Of a stretch of DNA of 64,000 bases, positions 33,770-42,090 are shown one piece after another. The DNA is from Nitrososphaera sp036844865. GTDB lineage: Archaea > Thermoproteota > Nitrososphaeria > Nitrososphaerales > Nitrososphaeraceae. Position numbers and translations under genes: made by a program. The stretch covers positions 1-64,000 of the forward strand of contig DAIUEZ010000001.1 of assembly GCA_036844865.1 (NCBI GenBank). The letters run 5' to 3'. Below the pieces are notes generated by a model, which was given only the letters and a program-made list of their open reading frames with translations, was not told the origin of the DNA and did not search any database. Each line of letters opens with the position of its first letter. Positions within the stretch are counted from its first letter, which is position 1.

Positions 33770-34168
33770 TTGAAATTAAGCGAAGCTCAAATTGAGGATA
33801 TCACTGGCAAAGTTTTTCGTACTATAATTAGCAATGGCAAAGATGGTATACTGCAGTCAGAGCTTTGGAAGGAACTTGACTTGACAAGCCGCGATGGCTC
33901 TCGAGTTGCGATCCGGCTTGAAAAACGTTCATTGATTCGGCGCGAAAAAATGTTAGAAAACGGCCGGTGGACGTACAGACTTTTTGCAGTAAAGCTGCCG
34001 GTTGACACTACAAGCATCGAACAGGCCCCCTGTTTGACATGTCCTTTTGAGCATATGTGCTCTGTAGAAGGTTCTTACAGCCCGACAAGCTGTAATTTAA
34101 TTGAGGAATGGCTCATCAAATCTTTTGACAATGCAAGCCTGAAGCCTCCAAAACTTTATAAAAAATGA
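33770..34168 (+). CDS. TFE-beta (Rpc34/RPC39-like) transcription initiation subunit
   Basis: The 132-residue protein has an N-terminal winged helix (GKDGILQSELWKELDLTSRDGSRVAIRLEKRSLIRREKM) and four cysteines in C88-x2-C91-x5-C97-x10-C108. This is the iron-sulfur cluster pattern of archaeal TFE-beta, the RPC39-like partner of TFE-alpha in promoter opening. It starts with TTG at 33770, since a stop (TGA) precedes immediately in frame. The rlmE-type gene overlaps its stop (ATGA). The promoter has an unusual inverted repeat. An Rpc34-like function is the main alternative and amounts to the same family. Confidence 0.82.
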   Translation: MKLSEAQIEDITGKVFRTIISNGKDGILQSELWKELDLTSRDGSRVAIRLEKRSLIRREKMLENGRWTYRLFAVKLPVDTTSIEQAPCLTCPFEHMCSVEGSYSPTSCNLIEEWLIKSFDNASLKPPKLYKK

Positions 34169-34758
34169 GACTTGCTGACGCTCGACGTGACCAATACCGG
34201 CGACTGGCAAAGGATCAGGGATATCGCGCAAGGTCAGCTTACAAGCTGCTGCAAATGAACCGCTCTTATAATATTGTCAAAAAGGGTGATAAGGTAGTTG
34301 ATCTTGGGTGTGCACCAGGAGGGTGGCTGCAGGTAGCCGTGAAGGAAGTGAAGTCATCGGGGAAGGTCATCGGGATAGACCTCAAGCCAGTTAGTCCAGT
34401 TGCTGGTGCAATAATTCTGCAAGGCAGCATAGAGGATCCAAACATGCTAAGCAAAATAGCTGAAATCTTAAGCTGCAAGGCCGATGTTGTACTCTCTGAT
34501 TTAGCTCCAAATGTAAGCGGCGTATGGGATATAGATCATGCAAGGCAGATCTCCCTTTCCACGATTGCGTTACAGTTTGCACAGCATGTGCTAAGAATAG
34601 GCGGAAGCAGTGTATTCAAGGTGTTTGAGGGCGACATGCTAGAAGAGTTCAAATCGGAATTACGGAAGAGCTTTGGTAAAGTGCTTTTAAACAAACCCTC
34701 TGCAAGTCGACAAGAGAGTAGTGAATTATACCTCGTCTGCTTAAACTTTAAACAATGA
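34165..34758 (+). CDS. rlmE: RlmE/FtsJ-type 2'-O-methyltransferase
   Basis: The 197-residue methyltransferase has the K-D-K-E catalytic tetrad in place: K27 (SAYKLL), D112 (SDLAPN), K152 (VFKVFEGD) and E187 (SSELYL). The SAM loop is DLGCAPGGWLQVA at residues 46-58. In bacteria RlmE methylates U2552 of 23S rRNA; archaeal homologues act on rRNA or tRNA, and the target here is not known. It overlaps the TFE-beta gene by 4 bases, so transcription and RNA modification are linked in one operon. Confidence 0.9.
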   Translation: MRLADARRDQYRRLAKDQGYRARSAYKLLQMNRSYNIVKKGDKVVDLGCAPGGWLQVAVKEVKSSGKVIGIDLKPVSPVAGAIILQGSIEDPNMLSKIAEILSCKADVVLSDLAPNVSGVWDIDHARQISLSTIALQFAQHVLRIGGSSVFKVFEGDMLEEFKSELRKSFGKVLLNKPSASRQESSELYLVCLNFKQ

Positions 34759-35369
34759 ACTCCAAAATATTCATTCTAATTGATGGCCTAAAGCATAAAA
34801 TGCCAATTTGGCATGCGGCCTAAGATCACCTGATACGTGATGAGATTTTGCTCTACACCTAAAGCAGTGTGGAACATCTTACTGCAATAATTTCATCTAT
34901 TGTTGCAAGCTGAGTCAAAAACCAGCGGGATAACAGACAGTTATAGAACACAGCCAGGTTTTAAGGCATATGTACACCATTGCTCAGATTGAGTTGTAGC
35001 TGTAGATTTTTCGACGATTTTAATGAATTTACCTCTGCTAATGGCCTTTCTTATAACACCTTTTTTCCTTTAAAACTGGCATATGTAGATAAGTTCTTGA
35101 CCAATGCCAAGCAGTTACAAAAATTATCCTTACATTATGGTTTATCGCCTTCACCTATTAGGCACTTATGTTCAAACCAGCATAGGCTGGAAGGCCGTCG
35201 CTCAAGTAACTTTTGTCTCTTCAAACAGGAAGAAGGCTCTCTCATTATATAAATAAGATTTCTATATGACAATGAGCCGTTAACCTCGCTTTTTAATAAA
35301 ACCAATAATTCCGCTTATTAGAAAGCGGATTAAATTAATTAATCTATGAAGAATTCAATATAGGTACCG
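34759..35369. other. Intergenic region before the DUF373 gene
   Basis: The 611 bases hold no convincing gene. A 15-base quasi-palindrome (ATGCCAA-T-TTGGCAT) lies at 34800-34814. A 7-bp hairpin (TCCGCTT and AAGCGGA, loop ATTAGA) lies at 35310-35329, about 40 bases before the DUF373 start. A 90-codon frame at 34980-35252 has no recognisable features and an atypical composition and is not called. Confidence 0.45.
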
Positions 35370-36524
35370 ATGCCGTATTCTATGAACCACACCAGCGTAA
35401 AAAGCACAAGCAAAGAAGAAGCTGCTTATAGCAAGATCTTGGTGCTCTGCATAGACAGGGATAACGACATTGGCTCAAAGGGCGGCATTGAGACACCAAT
35501 AGTTGGCCGTGATGCGTGCATCAATGCTGGCACTAGGCTTGCACTTGAGGATCCAGAGGATGCAGACTCTAACGCCATTTTTGGCGCAGTCAAGACATAT
35601 GAGGAACTTGTGAGCAAGGGCTACGATGCTGAGGTTGCTGTAGTGGCTGGCAAGTTCAATAGGGGCGTAGAGGCTGATGAGAAGATAAGCCTTGAAGTGA
35701 AAGGTATACTTGAGAAATATCGCGCAGATGGCGCAGTTATTGTCTCTGATGGCGAGGACGACGAGACAATCCTACCTGTCATTCAATCAAGGGTACCTGT
35801 GATATCTGTGCGGCGTGTAATTATCCGGCATAGCAGAAGTGTTGAATATTCGTACGCAGTGCTGGGCCGATATCTTAGAATGCTAGTTTATGATTCTCAG
35901 TATTCAAAGTTCTTTTTAGGCGTTCCTGGTATCCTACTAGCGGCAGGGGCACTCGCCGTCATATTCGATGCGGCAAAGTGGATAACTGCAATAGTGCTTG
36001 CAATTCTTGGCGGTGCATTCATAGTCAGGGCATTTGACATCGACAAGGCATTTAGTTCGTTTGGCAGGCTGACTCCAACATCCTTTATTAAGATATTCTC
36101 AATCATTGGCGGCGTGCTTATTATACTTGCAGCCATTGCAAACGGTATATCCAACATACCATCCGATACGCTTACCCCTGGAATGAGTGCATTTGACATA
36201 GTTTCAAATAGGACCATAGTGGGAAGATTTGCCGACAGCACGATAACTCTGCTATGGATAGGGATCGCTACAATTCTTGGCGGTATACTGTTGAGCGATT
36301 GGTTCAAAGGAAGCAGTAGGATTATGTCTGATATACTGCGCCTTACCGTGCTTGCGCTGCTCTATATCCCACTACTACAGTTTACATCTGTGCTTACAGA
36401 AGGCACAAACCCATTTACGCTCATCTCATCTCTGCTGATAGGCCTTGCAGTATCGCTTGTAGCTGCAACTGTCCTTTACTATTATTTTAGGAATAGAAAA
36501 GGCGGCGAGGTTCTGAAACACTAA
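35370..36524 (+). CDS. DUF373 family membrane protein
   Basis: The 384-residue protein has a soluble N-terminal half (KILVLCIDRDNDIGSKGGIETPIVG; DGAVIVSDGEDDETILPVI) that is the conserved DUF373 region. The C-terminal half has about six or seven membrane helices from residue about 188 onward. DUF373 proteins are archaeal, of unknown function, and are sometimes proposed to bind nucleotides or metal through the acidic motifs. The start is ATG 35370. The following small gene (36554) lies close on the same strand. Confidence 0.85.
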   Translation: MPYSMNHTSVKSTSKEEAAYSKILVLCIDRDNDIGSKGGIETPIVGRDACINAGTRLALEDPEDADSNAIFGAVKTYEELVSKGYDAEVAVVAGKFNRGVEADEKISLEVKGILEKYRADGAVIVSDGEDDETILPVIQSRVPVISVRRVIIRHSRSVEYSYAVLGRYLRMLVYDSQYSKFFLGVPGILLAAGALAVIFDAAKWITAIVLAILGGAFIVRAFDIDKAFSSFGRLTPTSFIKIFSIIGGVLIILAAIANGISNIPSDTLTPGMSAFDIVSNRTIVGRFADSTITLLWIGIATILGGILLSDWFKGSSRIMSDILRLTVLALLYIPLLQFTSVLTEGTNPFTLISSLLIGLAVSLVAATVLYYYFRNRKGGEVLKH

Positions 36525-36553
36525 TGTAAAGGTGACTGCAACAAAAAATTACC

Positions 36554-36721
36554 ATGCCTCCTCAGCACGGAGACTATGATCCAAAACAGCAAAAATGGTT
36601 TTGCGGTTACTGGATGTCTAAAGAAGAATGGTTAGACATACATAACTATCCAGTGCATGCTCTACTGCAGGATCAAGAGAAGGAGCCAACAGCAAAAGAG
36701 AATGACTATGACAAAGAATGA
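36554..36721 (+). CDS. Small hypothetical protein, 55 aa
   Basis: An ATG at 36554 opens a 55-residue protein: MPPQHGDYDPKQQKWFCG, then YWMSKEEWLDIHNYPVHALLQ and a charged end (KENDYDKE). The aromatic-rich middle (W15, F16, Y19, W20, W26) looks like a compact fold or binding motif. No family is recognised. It lies 29 bases after the DUF373 gene, with GGTGA upstream as a possible ribosome site, so it is probably co-transcribed. Confidence 0.55.
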   Translation: MPPQHGDYDPKQQKWFCGYWMSKEEWLDIHNYPVHALLQDQEKEPTAKENDYDKE

Positions 36722-36763
36722 CACTGCAAAAAACTTACAAATAACCAGATCAATCACAGACTA

Positions 36764-37198
36764 TTGATAGATGAGCGGTCGGCCGGTGCAGTAGTGTTTT
36801 ATATGGAAGACAATTCTGAGCCGGAATATCTGTTATTGCATTACTCCGCTGGCCACTGGGACTTTCCAAAGGGTAACATTGAGGCTGGCGAAAACGAGAT
36901 GCAGACCGCTACTCGTGAAATTCAGGAAGAAACCTGCATTACTGATGTTGAATTTTTAGATGGCTTCCGCATGAAAATTGAATACAAATACAGACATGGT
37001 AAGAAGCTCGTGCGAAAGGAGGTTGTGTTGTATCTTGCACGGACACACACACATACAGTGATCCTTTCACATGAGCACATTGGCTTTGCATGGAGAAAAT
37101 TCGATGACGCAATGCAGCAACTAACCTATCTAAACGCCAAAAACCTACTATCAGCTGCAAAAAAATATCTTCAGCAACACTCACTTGCCTATCGATAA
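36764..37198 (+). CDS. Nudix hydrolase, Ap4A-type
   Basis: The 144-residue protein has a Nudix box GNIEAGENEMQTATREIQEE at residues about 42-61 (continuing T-C-I, with Cys at the usual Gly position). It begins with ERSAGAVVFYMED and the substrate-stacking HWDFPKGN typical of diadenosine-tetraphosphate hydrolases. It would clear Ap4A or related dinucleotides. The TTG at 36764 is used because the nearby ATG at 36771 is in another frame. The 3' end overlaps convergent pyrF by 18 bases. Confidence 0.87.
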   Translation: MIDERSAGAVVFYMEDNSEPEYLLLHYSAGHWDFPKGNIEAGENEMQTATREIQEETCITDVEFLDGFRMKIEYKYRHGKKLVRKEVVLYLARTHTHTVILSHEHIGFAWRKFDDAMQQLTYLNAKNLLSAAKKYLQQHSLAYR

Positions 37199-37915
37199 AA
37201 TTCTGTTTTGGATTTCTCCTACGACCTTGGCAGGCTGCTTGGCCTCAACTATTGACCTGCCGATTATTAAATAATCTGCGCCGTCTTTGATTGCCTGCTC
37301 TGAATCGCCGCCCTGCGTCCCGACTCCAGGCGAATACACTGGCAGTCGCCCCGCGACCTTTTTTAAAATCTTATGTTGGGTTGCGCCCACGACTATACCG
37401 TCGACACCTGCACTCTCGGCCCTTTCAAAAAACATTTTGTATAACCCGCGTCCACGTATTTTGAGCCCAAAGCCCTCCTTTGCTTCTGGGTGGCTCATGT
37501 ATACAAGCGCAATGATGCCGGCATCTGCCTTGTGCGCCTTTTGTACTAGCGAAGCAAGCGTGTCTCTGCCAATAAAGGGATTTGCTATGGCAGCATCAAA
37601 GCCCATCTTTATTAGGTGGTCAATGGCAACAGCATTGGTGGCTTCAATGTCGTTCAGCTTGATGTCTGCTATCGATTGTAGCCCAAAAGAGTGGGCCAGT
37701 TTGTTTATGTGCAAAATCTCAGACGCAGAGAGAGGTAGGATAATATGGAAGTTCATCTTGACAGCGCAAATGTGGTGCTCGACTGCACAGATGGTTTTTA
37801 CTGCAAATTCTGGCAGCCTTTGATTGCCTCGTGATCTAGGGTCAAGGGCAAGAACTATTGGGCTTTTTTTTTCTATAGCCGCTGTGGCAATTCTTTGCAA
37901 AAATGGCCTAGTCAT
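37181..37915 (-). CDS. pyrF: Orotidine 5'-phosphate decarboxylase
   Basis: The 244-residue TIM-barrel enzyme contains the catalytic motif SIADIKLNDIEATN (residues about 81-94, with D-x-K-x-x-D) and the phosphate-binding YSPGVGTQGGD and IIGRSIV near the end. It makes UMP from OMP. It is encoded downstream of a hypothetical protein gene whose 3' end overlaps this start by 8 bases, indicating one operon. It is convergent with the Nudix gene. Confidence 0.93.
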   Translation of the reverse strand: MTRPFLQRIATAAIEKKSPIVLALDPRSRGNQRLPEFAVKTICAVEHHICAVKMNFHIILPLSASEILHINKLAHSFGLQSIADIKLNDIEATNAVAIDHLIKMGFDAAIANPFIGRDTLASLVQKAHKADAGIIALVYMSHPEAKEGFGLKIRGRGLYKMFFERAESAGVDGIVVGATQHKILKKVAGRLPVYSPGVGTQGGDSEQAIKDGADYLIIGRSIVEAKQPAKVVGEIQNRILSIGK

Positions 37916-38588
37916 AGGTCTTTACCAGCGGGTGATCCTCTGCCAGTCTTATCACCTTGAGATAAACGTATCCGTGTTCATCCAGCCTTGTCAAGAATGT
38001 TGGCTGATCGGCCCTTTGACCGCTGTAGCGCAAAAATGGCTCTTTTGGTTCTTCTTCCACTGTCACGTAGTAAAAGTATGAAATGGTCTCATTGTCATTT
38101 GCACTCATTGCAGTGCCTAGTACGATCTTGCCTTTACGTTCTTTAAATAGAAAGAGCGGCAAGGGAGGCTCATCGTATATTGTCTTATAGGCTGCCGCCT
38201 TGGCAAGGCTTGGTAGATCTTTAAGCTTTATGACTGTATAGCCCGATCGTTTGTCAATCCTCGCAGATCTTGCAAGCGAGCGAGGGAACTTTTCCACTTT
38301 GAGAATAGGCGAGTATACATATGTGGGATTGTCAACCGAGCTGGCAAGCAACACTTCTTCAATGCCGTTGCTTACTCTGTAGGCCAGGTATTGACCCTCC
38401 TTTGAGTCTTCCTGCGCATAAAAGATCACAGGTCTTCCGTTGATGATGTCAGTCTGAACAGCAAGTACTTCGTGCCTGTTAAACTGAAGTGAAAATGCAG
38501 GCAAAGGAGTCCGCTCCAGCGCGCATACTAACCTGCCAAAATCCCTGAGGCTTGCAAGCGCGATATAGCATGGAGCCTTTAACTGCAA
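37908..38588 (-). CDS. Hypothetical protein, 226 aa, operon with pyrF
   Basis: The product is not recognised. The protein starts with QLKAPCYIALASLRDFGRLVC and then shows many short beta strands (FSLQFNRHEVLAVQTDIINGRPVIFYAQED; YTVIKLKDLPSL; YFYYVTVEEE), suggesting a beta-barrel or beta-sandwich. There is no signal peptide or membrane helix. It overlaps the start of pyrF by 8 bases, so the two are translated together. A link to pyrimidine synthesis is possible but only positional. Confidence 0.65.
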   Translation of the reverse strand: MQLKAPCYIALASLRDFGRLVCALERTPLPAFSLQFNRHEVLAVQTDIINGRPVIFYAQEDSKEGQYLAYRVSNGIEEVLLASSVDNPTYVYSPILKVEKFPRSLARSARIDKRSGYTVIKLKDLPSLAKAAAYKTIYDEPPLPLFLFKERKGKIVLGTAMSANDNETISYFYYVTVEEEPKEPFLRYSGQRADQPTFLTRLDEHGYVYLKVIRLAEDHPLVKTYD

Positions 38589-38651
38589 ATCGCGATATTG
38601 TTAATACTTACGGTATTAAAGTCATCCGTTGGAGTAGAGGAATAATTATCA

Positions 38652-38951
38652 TTGGAGAAATTGGACAGGCTTGTAGAGCAGGCCAGATCAATTGTTCTTG
38701 AAAATAGCAACCCCGACAGGATGTCGCTATGGCGTGCCTACGTGGCCCTTGAATACGCAATATTAGATCTGAAATTACGTCATGGCCTTGAGGGGAATCC
38801 TCCGCCCAAACCTGCCAAGTCCGCAGACCTCGAGGCTGCAAAGTCCATGATTATGAGGCTTGATCTATCGTCTGGCGACAAGAAAAAATTGCTCTATGAC
38901 CTGCGTTCATGCAGAAATATCATAAAGGCGCTGGTAGCAAGTAAGCTATGA
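38652..38951 (+). CDS. Hypothetical protein, 99 aa
   Basis: A small, mostly helical soluble protein starts TTG at 38652 (MEKLDRLVEQARSIVLENSNPDRM). It has two helical segments joined by a Pro-rich link (GNPPPKPAKSADLE). It is not recognised; it may be a lineage-specific protein. It is divergent from the pyrF operon. Its 3' end overlaps that of convergent purA by 6 bases. Confidence 0.62.
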   Translation: MEKLDRLVEQARSIVLENSNPDRMSLWRAYVALEYAILDLKLRHGLEGNPPPKPAKSADLEAAKSMIMRLDLSSGDKKKLLYDLRSCRNIIKALVASKL

Positions 38952-39953
38952 TGGCCTGCGGTCTATAACATCATAGACCTCTCTTCCCGTACCAATCAGG
39001 GTCACTTTCAAGCCGATCTCGCCTTCAATATTTTCAATGAATTTTTTTGCATTCTCGGGCAACTTTGTGTACTCACGTAAGCCCACACTCTGTGGAAAAA
39101 TGACGTCCAACTTTGTGACTGCAACTTGTGTTGCACTATTGAGCCTGATCGCTTTCTTGGCAAGCTCCATATCAAAGGGCGCAGCCCTCCTCTGCCTGCC
39201 TGTCACGCTCCCGTGCTCGATCCAGCCGCGCTTTCTTGCCTCCTCTTCACTTAGCTCATTCTCAAGCGGCCCGCCGCCAACACGTGTAACATATGCCTTG
39301 AAGACCACTAGTATTTCGTCGACTCTTTTAGGTCCGATGCCAATATGTGAACAGATGCCAGAAGCGGTCACGTCGCTTGATGTGACATAGGGGTACCCAC
39401 CATGAAACAGCGATAAATAAGTGCCTTGTGTCCCTTCCACTATCACATTCTCATTGTTGTGTAGAGCATAGTTAACTGAATTGCTGACATCTTCCATGTA
39501 AAGCGACAATTCTGGAATGTCTCTTGCAAGCTTGAGCCTCCGGAGTGCTCTGTCAGCATTAGCTGGGCCGGTTCCAGTGCCCGTAGTGCCCACCTTGCTC
39601 TTAAGGTAGTCTTCTCCTATGTCACGTTCAATATGTATTTGCTCAATAATGCCGCACTGACTGTCCACAAATGTCCTGTCGTCTGAATGAAACTTTGCTA
39701 TTTCATCTATCAAAACCTGCGGGTTTACAAGTACTCCTGCGCCGACCAAAAGCCTGGTTGTTGGGTTCAGCACAGCACTTGGTAACATGCGCACCTTGTA
39801 CTCCTTGCCTTCAAAAGTAAAAGTATGACCTGCATTTGGACCAACGCCTCCACGCACAGCCACTGAAGGGTTGTCCTTTTTCGCCAAGTAGGCTATAATC
39901 TTGCCTTTTCCTTCATCTCCATAGAATCCTCCAACTGTAACAAGGCATGGCAT
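38946..39953 (-). CDS. purA: Adenylosuccinate synthetase
   Basis: The 335-residue enzyme is shorter than bacterial PurA (about 430), as usual for archaeal forms. It has the GTP/IMP loop GGFYGDEGKGKI near residues 8-19, the RGGVGPNAGHTF motif near 34-45, GTTGTGTGPANADR near 122-135 and VEGTQGTYLSLFHGGYPYVTS. It joins IMP and aspartate in the first committed step to AMP. It is divergent from the 40034 gene. Confidence 0.93.
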   Translation of the reverse strand: MPCLVTVGGFYGDEGKGKIIAYLAKKDNPSVAVRGGVGPNAGHTFTFEGKEYKVRMLPSAVLNPTTRLLVGAGVLVNPQVLIDEIAKFHSDDRTFVDSQCGIIEQIHIERDIGEDYLKSKVGTTGTGTGPANADRALRRLKLARDIPELSLYMEDVSNSVNYALHNNENVIVEGTQGTYLSLFHGGYPYVTSSDVTASGICSHIGIGPKRVDEILVVFKAYVTRVGGGPLENELSEEEARKRGWIEHGSVTGRQRRAAPFDMELAKKAIRLNSATQVAVTKLDVIFPQSVGLREYTKLPENAKKFIENIEGEIGLKVTLIGTGREVYDVIDRRPS

Positions 39954-40033
39954 AAGATTCTCTCCTACTAGCGTGGCTATTTAATTCATCCTTAAAATAA
40001 GATAAAAATCCCTGCAATACGCAATCTAATCAC

Positions 40034-40486
40034 ATGAATAATGCGGCTGGCAACATCATCCATATACTTGCAGACCTGCCGGATTTTTTGCGAAAACAAA
40101 TGCTGCAAAACCGCCTCAAAGAGTTCTATGAAATAAGTGCTGACGAAAAGAGTGAAATGATAAACATGGCATTAGCAGCAGTGCCCACCATAGATCCGAG
40201 TAAATTGTCAATCCTTTTTAAGACCTGGCTTGAATTACTATCAGAATTTGATGCGGAAAAGCGTGGAGTGATGTTCCAGACCTACTGCATGCAGATTTTA
40301 GCAAATCCTTGCTATATTGCAAAGATTGACTTTAAGTCGCTGACTGCTGCTTTTATGTCCCTTAATCATATACAGCGAGAGCGCCTAACAGATTCGCTGC
40401 ATGAAGTGCTCCTCGGACTGCCGAACAGGAGCGAAATATTAAAGATGATTCCTGAGCACTCGCTAAAAACTGTAGGGCTTAAATGA
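40034..40486 (+). CDS. Hypothetical helical protein, 150 aa
   Basis: An all-helical soluble protein (MNNAAGNIIHILADLPDFLRKQ; FLRKQMLQNRLKEFYEISADEKSEM continues the same helix). It is rich in Leu, Met and charged residues and has a central pair FQTYCMQILANPCYIAKI with two cysteines. No family is recognised. Its end touches the convergent YggX-like gene (40487) without a gap. Helical repeats suggest a protein-binding role, but nothing supports a specific function. Confidence 0.6.
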   Translation: MNNAAGNIIHILADLPDFLRKQMLQNRLKEFYEISADEKSEMINMALAAVPTIDPSKLSILFKTWLELLSEFDAEKRGVMFQTYCMQILANPCYIAKIDFKSLTAAFMSLNHIQRERLTDSLHEVLLGLPNRSEILKMIPEHSLKTVGLK

Positions 40487-40759
40487 TTAGTGATGGTGAT
40501 CGTGTTGTGCCTCAGGGTTGTCCGGCTTTTTTTCTATTTCGCCAATGCCCTTTTCAAGCCCAAAGAATGCCCTCTCATATTTGCGGAGGGCCTTTCTGTG
40601 TTCTGGCAGTGACATATCCAGTCTCATCTCATTCATGACCATGACAGCATAAGTCGTCCACTCCTTCCAGCATGCTGAGCATGCAGGGTACTTCTCAGCG
40701 GCTGGGTCTTCGATAATCTCCTCAAAGGTCTTACCACACCTCAAGCAAGTCTTACTCAT
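40487..40759 (-). CDS. Zinc-ribbon protein with YggX-like domain
   Basis: From the ATG at 40759 it is about 90 residues. It combines a CLRCGKTFEEI zinc-ribbon half and a CSACWKEW half (four cysteines in total) with a segment WTTYAVMVMNEMRLDMSLPEHRKALRKYERAFF. By eye, that segment resembles the iron-trafficking or oxidative-protection protein YggX (WxQW-x-L/I-N-E-x2-LxM-x2-EHRKxL). The C-terminus is His-rich (HDHHH) and could bind metal. The relation to YggX is my reading of the pattern and has not been tested. Confidence 0.6.
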   Translation of the reverse strand: MSKTCLRCGKTFEEIIEDPAAEKYPACSACWKEWTTYAVMVMNEMRLDMSLPEHRKALRKYERAFFGLEKGIGEIEKKPDNPEAQHDHHH

Positions 40760-41052
40760 CTGCAAATGGTGATGCTCTGGATATTATAAGTTGTTAGATC
40801 GAGAAGAACTCAATACTTCTCTAAACTCCCTCTCTATTCCTGCAAAATGGCATCTAATCCTGCTAGATAGAAGATAGCAGCAAAAGTATCATAACACACT
40901 TTGGCCTGCATCCATTGTCAAATTTTGCTGTTCAATATTCATCCTAGGTGCTCCCCAGAGGTTGCCTGAGACTTGTTTGGCTTATAAGCTATTATTACAA
41001 GTCAGACCAAAATTTGGCAACATTATTATACTTTCTGGCTTCAAAACGGTAC

Positions 41053-41217
41053 ATGAAGGTTCACTGTCCTGACTGCAAAGGAGCTGCAGAGCTCGCAGAC
41101 GATTTTTCATTTGTCAAGTGCTCTAACTGTTCATTTGATATGACTTATGGCGAATATGTAAAGTACATAGCGTATAAGGACTCACGCTACCGCGATATAC
41201 TTTCAGACTACAAATAA
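41053..41217 (+). CDS. Small zinc-ribbon protein, 54 aa
   Basis: From the ATG at 41053 (MKVHCPDCKGAAEL) the protein has a C-x2-C pair and a second C-x2-C pair (VKCSNCSFDMTYGEY), making a complete zinc ribbon, then a short helix ending in DILSDYK. TTATTATACTT at 41022-41032 lies about 26 bases upstream as a TATA box. The longer frame from 40948 is therefore rejected. It may bind RNA, DNA or a partner protein; the role is unknown. Confidence 0.72.
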   Translation: MKVHCPDCKGAAELADDFSFVKCSNCSFDMTYGEYVKYIAYKDSRYRDILSDYK

Positions 41218-41244
41218 AGATAGAAAAACTCTTCAAGGCTATGG

Positions 41245-41427
41245 TTGAAGAAGAGGTTATTTGAGGTAATTCTAGGTTTTTCAATTGTAACCATGTTACT
41301 TTTTGTAACCACCGACTCAGGCTACAAAAGTTGGAAACCGCCTTTTAGTATATATGCTGCGATTAACTTTACTCTTGTGCAATCAAATTGCTGTAGAGAA
41401 ATAATTAGCCAGAATAAAGATAAGTGA
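41245..41427 (+). CDS. Doubtful small membrane or secreted peptide, 60 aa
   Basis: A TTG at 41245 opens a 60-codon frame with a basic start and hydrophobic stretch typical of a membrane anchor or signal (KKRLFEVILGFSIVTMLLFV), then a polar end with CC near residue 49. No family is recognised, no TATA box was found at the usual distance, and the start is weak. It is kept because the N-terminal composition is protein-like. Confidence 0.3.
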   Translation: MKKRLFEVILGFSIVTMLLFVTTDSGYKSWKPPFSIYAAINFTLVQSNCCREIISQNKDK

Positions 41428-41449
41428 AAACAGGGAATCCTCTGCGAAG

Positions 41450-41566
41450 TTATTGAGTCAGATACATCTTGGCGCCTTCCTCTTCATCGCCAAACTCATC
41501 TTCCTCCTCTTCGTCAAACTCTTCATCAAAATCGTCGTCAAAGTTATTATTGTCTTCTTCGGACAT
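41450..41566 (-). CDS. Very acidic mini-protein, 38 aa
   Basis: An ATG at 41566 opens a 38-residue protein, MSEEDNNNFDDDFDEEFD then EEEEDEFGDEEEGAKMYLTQ. More than half of its residues are Asp or Glu and only one is Lys. The 117-base frame is clean. A TTTATAAC TATA-like box lies on the same strand near 41600-41608, although rather far (about 38 bases). Acidic mini-proteins can mimic DNA or bind histones and other basic proteins, but nothing here shows which. Low complexity could also produce such a frame by chance. Confidence 0.5.
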   Translation of the reverse strand: MSEEDNNNFDDDFDEEFDEEEEDEFGDEEEGAKMYLTQ

Positions 41567-41879
41567 ATGCTTGATTGAAGCTAATTCACTGAACGCTTGT
41601 TATAAATTTTATCAGCTATAGATATCTTGGGCTCTTTACTTGTCCACCTTTTGCCTAACAGTCACCATGCAAGAGCAAATGGCCACAGTGCATCGTTTTA
41701 TCTGTCCCGCATTCTGCGGCAAAGTTGCCACTACCTGCGTGTGAAGTTCCTGAGGGTGGAGACATTTCATACATAGAGGATCGTTGTATGGCAACTGCCG
41801 AAATATTTACATGCTCCCTCAGGTATTAAGCTAACCCAGTCATCCTTTTATAGCTAGAAAAATAATTTTATGCAATCAT
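41567..41879. other. Intergenic region with weak inverted repeat
   Basis: The 313 bases have no clear gene. CCTGAGGG (41749-41756) and CCCTCAGG (41816-41823) are reverse complements about 60 bases apart and could form the base of an RNA fold. A 24-codon frame from 41668 encodes RFICPAFCGKVATTCV, which is cysteine-rich but too short to call. The right end (CTTTTATAGCTAG, near 41845-41857) is a TATA candidate for the next gene. Confidence 0.35.
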
Positions 41880-42086
41880 ATGGGCCGAGTAGACAAGGGC
41901 GTCAACTGCAGTGTAGATAGCTGTGGGAACCAGGCTGAGCGCTCGATGAGCGGAATCAAGGCCAGCATGGCCCCCGATCTGGGATTGGGTGGCAGCAAAA
42001 GGGTCTACCTCTGCAGGGATCATTATAAGGAATGGAAAAAACTTACCAAGGAAGACAGGGAAAACGAAAGGGCCAGATGGGGTTAA
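41880..42086 (+). CDS. Small zinc-finger-like protein, 68 aa
   Basis: The basic protein starts MGRVDKGVNCSVDSCGNQAERSM and has C10-x4-C15 and, near the end, C45-x2-H48 (YLCRDHYKEWKK), a possible CCCH zinc site, then a charged helix. A TATA candidate lies about 27 bases upstream. No family is recognised; it looks like a conserved small thaumarchaeal protein. It is followed closely by thrS on the same strand, but thrS has its own TATA box. Confidence 0.65.
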   Translation: MGRVDKGVNCSVDSCGNQAERSMSGIKASMAPDLGLGGSKRVYLCRDHYKEWKKLTKEDRENERARWG

Positions 42087-42090
42087 ATTA

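Noticed and set aside
34800..34814. 15-base quasi-palindrome ATGCCAA-T-TTGGCAT
   Set aside because: Noted in the intergenic entry, but it is far from any gene start and of a size expected by chance in a few places per window.
34980..35252. 90-codon plus-strand frame in the gap before DUF373
   Set aside because: Cys/Phe/Ser-rich with no motif, no promoter at the right distance and composition unlike neighbouring genes.
41668..41742. 24-codon cysteine-containing frame (RFICPAFCGKVATTCV)
   Set aside because: Too short and without a promoter or a complete zinc motif.
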